Of a stretch of 59,698 nt of DNA, positions 55,451 through 59,698 are shown piece by piece. Under the pieces are notes generated by a model, which made no database searches, had not been told where the DNA came from, and saw only the letters and a program-made list of their open reading frames with translations. This DNA is from an uncultured Alphaproteobacteria bacterium. GTDB taxonomy: Bacteria; Pseudomonadota; Alphaproteobacteria; Methylaequorales; Methylaequoraceae. The position numbers were made by a program, and so were the translations under genes. Numbering within the stretch: the first letter of the stretch is position 1; every line of letters begins with the position of its first letter. Where the stretch lies: NCBI GenBank assembly GCA_902526175.1, contig CABZJY010000008.1:1-59698 (forward strand), read 5' to 3'.

Positions 55451-56155
55451 GTGCAAAAAAAATTTACAATTGTTATACCTATATTTAATGAAGTTGAGTC
55501 AATTTTTGAATTGGTAGAGGAAATTTTTTCTGTTTTCAAAAATTATAAATTTGAGTTGTTAATTGTAAATGATGGAAGTACTGATACATTTATCAACGAA
55601 TCTAAAGAAAAATTTCTTAAAAAAAAAATTAATATAGTTTCGCATAACACAAATAAGGGGAAATGTGTTGCGATGCTAACAGGTATTAAAAACTCTAAAA
55701 ACAATATAATCTGCGTTATTGACGGAGATGGTCAAAATCCACCCTCAGAAGCGAGAAGAATGCTAGAATTCTGGATGAGGGAAGATGATTTTGATTTTAA
55801 AATACTTTGTGGTCACAGAGTAAATAGAATGGATAATTTTATTAAAAGAATTTCTTCAAAAATAGCGAATTATGTAAGAAGGCTGATACTAACTGATGAC
55901 TGCTATGATACTGCTTGTGCATTAAAAGTTTTTCAAAAAAAGGATTACTTGAAATTAAGTTATTTTAAAAATATGCACAGATTCTTGCCTGCAATGTTCA
56001 AATATAATGGAGGTAAAGTTATAAATATACCTATTATTGATAGAACAAGAAAAAAAGGAACATCTAAGTTTAATTTTAACAATAGATTTTGGGTTGGTAT
56101 AATTGATTTATTAAAAGTTTTTTATATTTTAAAGTTTAAAAGGAGTAATAAATGA
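55451..56155 (+). CDS. Dpm1-like GT2 glycosyltransferase (polyprenyl-phosphate sugar synthase)
   Basis: A 234-residue GT2 enzyme without membrane helices. FTIVIPIFNE (5-14), VNDGSTD (39-45) and IDGDGQNPP (90-98) are the nucleotide-sugar motifs; the last is typical of dolichyl-phosphate mannose synthase-like enzymes. KKKGTSKFN near the C-terminus is the family's basic motif (RxxGxSK-like). It probably charges undecaprenyl phosphate with a sugar for the divergent GT39. The start is GTG at 55451. It overlaps the LAB_N gene by 4 bases. Confidence 0.88.
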   Translation: MQKKFTIVIPIFNEVESIFELVEEIFSVFKNYKFELLIVNDGSTDTFINESKEKFLKKKINIVSHNTNKGKCVAMLTGIKNSKNNIICVIDGDGQNPPSEARRMLEFWMREDDFDFKILCGHRVNRMDNFIKRISSKIANYVRRLILTDDCYDTACALKVFQKKDYLKLSYFKNMHRFLPAMFKYNGGKVINIPIIDRTRKKGTSKFNFNNRFWVGIIDLLKVFYILKFKRSNK

Positions 56156-56460
56156 TTTTAACACCACAAATTTGGCTGATTATTGGCTTTATAGGACAGA
56201 CGGTATTTGCATCCAGGTTCTTAATACAATGGATAGTAAGCGAGAGAGCATCAAAAAGTATAATACCTAATATTTTTTGGTGGATAAGCATTGCTGGAAG
56301 TTTAATTTTACTAAGTTATGCTATTCACAAACAGGACCCTGTTTTTATTGTTGGTCAGTCTTGTGGTTTTCTAATCTATTCTAGAAATTTATATTTGATA
56401 TGGCAGGACAACAAGGCATCAAAAAAAAACTCTGATCCAACAAAAATAATGAAACTTTAA
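56152..56460 (+). CDS. Lipid A biosynthesis N-terminal (LAB_N) domain protein
   Basis: A 102-residue protein with three membrane helices. QIWLIIGFIGQTVFASRFLIQWIVSE-like residues 5-30 (key GFIGQ, RFLIQW), PNIFWWISIAGSLILL and GQSCGFLIYSRNLYLIW are the LAB_N signature. The domain is found alone or fused to LpxB and accompanies Dpm1-like GT2 genes. It may act as a small flippase-like or anchoring subunit. It begins in an ATGA overlap with GT2. Confidence 0.93.
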   Translation: MILTPQIWLIIGFIGQTVFASRFLIQWIVSERASKSIIPNIFWWISIAGSLILLSYAIHKQDPVFIVGQSCGFLIYSRNLYLIWQDNKASKKNSDPTKIMKL

Positions 56461-57069
56461 ATGATAGATTATAAATATATTCACAAATTTTTATTAAATA
56501 AAACCAAAAAATACGAATTTTTAAATAAAATTATTTTAAATAATGGAATAATCAAACTTGCTAAACCCGATAAAGAATTTCTTTTATATATTTTTTGGGT
56601 AATTATTTCTCAACAAATATCAAATAAAGCATCTGAAAAAATTTGGTCTAATGTAATCAAACTGATTAAGAAAAAAGGTGATGACTTGCATTACCTATTA
56701 AGCGATCCAAAAAATTTCAAACAACTCAATCAACTTGGGGTATCCGAAAAAAAACTTGAGTATATTTCTGGTATAATAACCAAAATGACCAAAGAAGACA
56801 AAAAAGAAGAATATTACCGAAATTTAGAATCTAAGGATTTCAGAGAGGAATTTCAATATTTCAGGGGTATTGGGGAATGGTCGTGTAATATGATAGAAAT
56901 TTTCTACTTCAACAGATTAGATATTTGGCCGAAAGGTGATTTAATCATAAATCAATTATCTCAAAGTGTTCAGATTAATGAAAATAAAATGATAAACTTT
57001 ACCCAGGAATTTAAACCTTTTCAGTCAATTCTTGCCTTACATTTTTGGAAGTTTTCAGATTCTAATTAA
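56461..57069 (+). CDS. DNA-3-methyladenine glycosylase, AlkA-like HhH-GPD
   Basis: A 202-residue base-excision repair enzyme. The helix-hairpin-helix is FRGIGEWSCNM (134-144) and the catalytic Asp160 lies in WPKGDLII. ISQQISNKASEKIW (49-62) is the usual AlkA helix. It excises alkylated bases from DNA. Its ATG directly follows the LAB_N stop. Its 3' end overlaps hemY on the other strand by 4 bases. The function is unrelated to its operon partners. Confidence 0.88.
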   Translation: MIDYKYIHKFLLNKTKKYEFLNKIILNNGIIKLAKPDKEFLLYIFWVIISQQISNKASEKIWSNVIKLIKKKGDDLHYLLSDPKNFKQLNQLGVSEKKLEYISGIITKMTKEDKKEEYYRNLESKDFREEFQYFRGIGEWSCNMIEIFYFNRLDIWPKGDLIINQLSQSVQINENKMINFTQEFKPFQSILALHFWKFSDSN

Positions 57070-58337
57070 CTAAGAAAAAAATTTTTGTTTAAATTAAGTT
57101 CTGTTGGTGCAATTTTACTTTTTGGCCAGTAAAAACTTCCTATACTTCCGCATCTTTTACATTTAATAATCCAATCCTCAATATTAAAATTACACATTGA
57201 ACATGTCCATAAAGGATCTTCATGGACCTTTTTGGGTAAATTCGGTGTGTCAATTTTTGCAGAGGAATTTGATAATCTATCCCATAAATTTATAACTCTT
57301 TTATCAATATTATTTTTAGAAATTAATTGTAAATAATTTTTCGTCTTCCCCCATAGTTTTGCTTCAAAAGCTGAAAAAGCTATCGCGAGTCTTGTCTCGT
57401 CTGTATCAACATTTTTGATTGTATTATATATTTTTTTAAATCGTCGTAGCGCTACTTTAACGTCGTAAGATTCTTGTTTAAAAAAAATTAAAATCATATC
57501 CAAATACTGAAATTTCTCCCAAGTTTTTGATATGACATCTAAAGCTTTTTTTTCATTAGAGTTGTCTACATAGAACTCTATTATTTTCAGAACTGTTGGA
57601 ATTGACGCCAAGGATAAATCAGGATTTTGGGTAGGTTCAATGCCAGACTCAACCATATAATATGCCTTTTTTTCAAGTAATAAAGGGCTATTGGTGCTAT
57701 TTATAAACTTTAATACTTTGACTGCTTCAGACCATTTATTTAATTTTGCTAGCATCAATGAAAGTTGCTCAGTTACCCATAGGTTTTTGTCATCTAACAA
57801 ATATGCTTTTTTTAAAAATTTTACAGCTTGCTCGTCTTTCGCTTGTTTAATTGAAACATAAGCTAGGTTTTTATATGCAAGAAATTCTACATCTTTGTTA
57901 TTTTTTAAGATGTTAAGATATTTTTCAGCTTTGCTATATTCTTTTGCATGTATTGCAGACTGTGCAATTAAAAACGTTGAAAAAACATGTTCATTAAGTT
58001 GTTTTTTTATCTTTCGGGCATTTTTTTCAATGGATCTTAAATCACCTTTCGACAAAGCTAAAGATATTTTTGACAATGTGATTTGAGCCAGAGCTAAATT
58101 TCTTTCTTTTTTTTTTAACACAAACTGTCTCGGAAAATTTTTTATATAAAAATAAATCCTAAAGAAAAGTATAATTACAGCAAATAATACAAAAATTACT
58201 GCAAGTAACCCTAGGGCATTAGTTTCAATTAAATAATTTTTCCATAAAATATTAACTTCACCTGGATAGTTTGATAGCCACACAACCGGAATGACAATAA
58301 TACAAATATAAATAAAAAATTTAAGAATTTTAAACAT
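57066..58337 (-). CDS. hemY: HemY-like TPR membrane protein
   Basis: A 423-residue protein with two N-terminal helices (about 4-20 and 42-64, the HemY_N region) and TPR repeats through 75-360. The C-terminal WTCSMCNFNIEDWIIKCKRC (377-396) is a zinc ribbon (Cys379, 382, 393, 396), usual in alphaproteobacterial HemY. It is not the protoporphyrinogen oxidase of Bacillus also called HemY; it is thought to support late heme or envelope steps. It lies directly after mic60 and hemD, the conserved alphaproteobacterial order. Confidence 0.9.
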   Translation of the reverse strand: MFKILKFFIYICIIVIPVVWLSNYPGEVNILWKNYLIETNALGLLAVIFVLFAVIILFFRIYFYIKNFPRQFVLKKKERNLALAQITLSKISLALSKGDLRSIEKNARKIKKQLNEHVFSTFLIAQSAIHAKEYSKAEKYLNILKNNKDVEFLAYKNLAYVSIKQAKDEQAVKFLKKAYLLDDKNLWVTEQLSLMLAKLNKWSEAVKVLKFINSTNSPLLLEKKAYYMVESGIEPTQNPDLSLASIPTVLKIIEFYVDNSNEKKALDVISKTWEKFQYLDMILIFFKQESYDVKVALRRFKKIYNTIKNVDTDETRLAIAFSAFEAKLWGKTKNYLQLISKNNIDKRVINLWDRLSNSSAKIDTPNLPKKVHEDPLWTCSMCNFNIEDWIIKCKRCGSIGSFYWPKSKIAPTELNLNKNFFLS

Positions 58338-58354
58338 TTAATAATAAGTTTATT

Positions 58355-59350
58355 CTATTCATTAATAAAAATCTCTTTTTCAAGTTTTTCTATCTTATCC
58401 ATAGTTGATAAAAATAATTTAGCAGAATCTACCCATCTCTTTATATCCTTATCTATGTTATTTTCTTTTGAACTTAATATTTCAACTGATTCTTGTATAT
58501 TTCCAATTAGCAGATACTCTTTTGCAATTTTTAAATTATTTTTTTTGATCTGAACCTTTTCGGAAATATTTTCCAAGGAATTTTCTTGAACTTTTTTTAT
58601 TGTTATTAAAGAATTGATTTCCTCAAGAAAATATAACCTTAAATCCTCAAGGTTGCTAATTGATCTGGATTTCTGTGAGTTAAAATTTTCTTCTAACCTA
58701 TCATCAATTTTATGCTCGTGGATTAATTTATTTATTGAATTTAGTAAAAACTCCATGGGTTTAAAATTATTTTTTTGGAGAAATTCGAATTTCTCATCCC
58801 AATCTATATCGATTCTATCCTGCTTTAATATCGAAATAAGTAAGTCTTTTTCTAAAGAATAATCCTTACTATTAAGAAACTTATTAATTAGTGTTCTAAA
58901 TAATATATATCTGATAAGATACTTATCTTGTTCTTTAAAACTAGTGTTTGTATTCTCAAAGTCAGTTATATTTTCCGTTTCGTTATCTTTACTTAATGCT
59001 CTGATTTTGTCAGAGTTGTCTTGTGATTTACTTCTAACTTCTTCAATACTTTTTTGAGTAATATTTAAATTGTCAGCTGCATTTGAAATTTGTAGTTCAT
59101 TTTTGTCTATCCGACTCTCGAGTTTATCAATTTTAAGAACAACATTTTCGTTATGTTCAGAAGAGTCCCTAACAATGTAACTTCTGTCAAATAATCTTAG
59201 GTTCTCGTTTGTGTAATATAAAATCGAGATAAAGATAATTATGAATAAACTTAAAAAAAAAAAGTATTTTAGAAATCCTTTTTTTTTTTTAAATTCTTCT
59301 TTATCGAGGTCAATAAAATTTGCGTTTTTGGTATCGCTTTTTTTTTTCAA
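58355..59350 (-). CDS. Mitofilin-like inner membrane protein (Mic60 homologue)
   Basis: A 331-residue protein: a charged cytoplasmic N-terminus, one membrane helix (about 26-46), a coiled coil (about 70-120) and a helical C-terminal domain, the layout of alphaproteobacterial mitofilin (COG4223). The sequence is weakly conserved, but the position between hemD and hemY is diagnostic. Mic60 shapes inner-membrane invaginations and contacts outer-membrane proteins. The start is TTG in a TTGA overlap with the hemD stop, with AAGGGTG just upstream. Confidence 0.85.
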   Translation of the reverse strand: MKKKSDTKNANFIDLDKEEFKKKKGFLKYFFFLSLFIIIFISILYYTNENLRLFDRSYIVRDSSEHNENVVLKIDKLESRIDKNELQISNAADNLNITQKSIEEVRSKSQDNSDKIRALSKDNETENITDFENTNTSFKEQDKYLIRYILFRTLINKFLNSKDYSLEKDLLISILKQDRIDIDWDEKFEFLQKNNFKPMEFLLNSINKLIHEHKIDDRLEENFNSQKSRSISNLEDLRLYFLEEINSLITIKKVQENSLENISEKVQIKKNNLKIAKEYLLIGNIQESVEILSSKENNIDKDIKRWVDSAKLFLSTMDKIEKLEKEIFINE

Positions 59351-59698
59351 TTTTCACCCTTTTTAAAATTTCTAACAATCTCAATTAGGCTTCTTTCAGA
59401 AGGGGAGTCAGGAACATATATTTTTTTGAAGTTTAAATCTGCTAAATGACCAGAAATTTTGGAACTTAAGGCAAAGATAATTTTATCTTTACAATATTTT
59501 TCGAGATTGAGTCGTTTTATGGTTTCTACAAATGATAATGCAGTTTTTGAGGAATATATTGTAATTAAATTATGAGTTGATTCCAAATAATCTCTAAATC
59601 CCTTATTACTTGAACATTGTTTTTTCACTTCATATATCGGTAATTTATAATAATTACTTCCTTGATTGTAAAAATAATTTTCTAATTCCATACTAATA
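59347..59698 (-). CDS. hemD: Uroporphyrinogen-III synthase (partial, N-terminus beyond right edge)
   Basis: The frame is open from its stop at 59347 to the right edge; the first ATG inside the window (59691) gives 114 residues, about half a HemD. NLITIYSSKTALSFVETI matches the second Rossmann-like domain. LPIYEVKK is the usual linker strand, and VPDSPSERSLIEIV is the family's C-terminal segment. HemD cyclises hydroxymethylbilane to uroporphyrinogen III. Neighbouring mic60 and hemY support the call. Confidence 0.82.
   Translation of the reverse strand, partial: ISMELENYFYNQGSNYYKLPIYEVKKQCSSNKGFRDYLESTHNLITIYSSKTALSFVETIKRLNLEKYCKDKIIFALSSKISGHLADLNFKKIYVPDSPSERSLIEIVRNFKKGEN

Overview
The window is very AT-rich, densely packed, chromosomal bacterial DNA, and the gene set points to a streamlined, probably marine, alphaproteobacterium. 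The evidence is conserved alphaproteobacterial neighbourhoods: hemD - mic60 (mitofilin) - hemY at the right end, acnA divergent from the cytochrome c maturation genes, a SUV3-like helicase followed by fdxA and carD, an IalB-family protein, and a CfaB/DUF1365/amine-oxidase lipid cluster. Base composition, many genes that touch or overlap by 1-30 bases, and TPR-sulfotransferase proteins fit low-GC marine clades (SAR11-like, AEGEAN-169/HIMB59-like). I cannot place it more finely without a search.

Layout. (1) 1-3504: an ABC exporter (ybbP cut by the left edge, ybbA) divergent from a TesA-type esterase. (2) 3505-11450: an accessory-looking block with looser spacing: GxxExxY protein, SGNH hydrolase, CgeB-like glycosyltransferase, PD-(D/E)XK nuclease, SDR, a small secreted protein and a TPR-sulfotransferase. 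(3) 11507-17551: gltD and gltB, glutamate synthase. (4) 17786-20270: envelope genes on the minus strand: lipoprotein, gmhA, tRNA-Arg(CCU), and two tandem PagL-like lipid A deacylases. (5) 20313-27736: M48 protease, carD, fdxA, SUV3-like helicase, aconitase. (6) 27771-33832: a complete ccmABCDEFGHI operon. (7) 33825-39281: pabC/pabB, a DAO-family oxidoreductase, a lone cyclic-nucleotide-binding protein, and a degenerate family A polymerase-like protein. (8) 39326-45836: yggT, folD, argG, IalB-family protein, two EamA transporters, an aldo/keto reductase, BI-1/YccA. (9) 45877-52271: DUF6134, SDR, DUF3833, GPH/MFS carrier, CFA-synthase-like methyltransferase, DUF1365 and FAD amine oxidase, a lipid-modification cluster resembling those tied to singlet-oxygen response and furan fatty acids. 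(10) 52328-53015: a tiny promoter-miniORF-terminator unit, a 53-codon ORF and a small secreted protein. (11) 53012-57069: PAP2 phosphatase, ArnT-like GT39, Dpm1-like GT2, LAB_N and a DNA glycosylase. (12) 57066 to the right edge: hemY, mic60 and hemD (cut).

How it works together. Envelope lipid and LPS chemistry recurs: GmhA makes heptose precursor, the PagL-like pair and the GT2/GT39/LAB_N/PAP2 set probably remodel lipid A, and the Cfa/DUF1365/amine oxidase operon modifies phospholipid acyl chains. Respiratory assembly is the other theme: ccmA-I, heme biosynthesis, ferredoxin and aconitase. The observations I rate most worth a second look are the degenerate polymerase-like protein paired with a lone cNMP-binding domain, the tiny apparently leaderless transcription unit at 52328-52485, the lipid operon, and the tRNA embedded between the PagL pair and gmhA. 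I saw no CRISPR array, insertion sequence, prophage, rRNA or replication origin.
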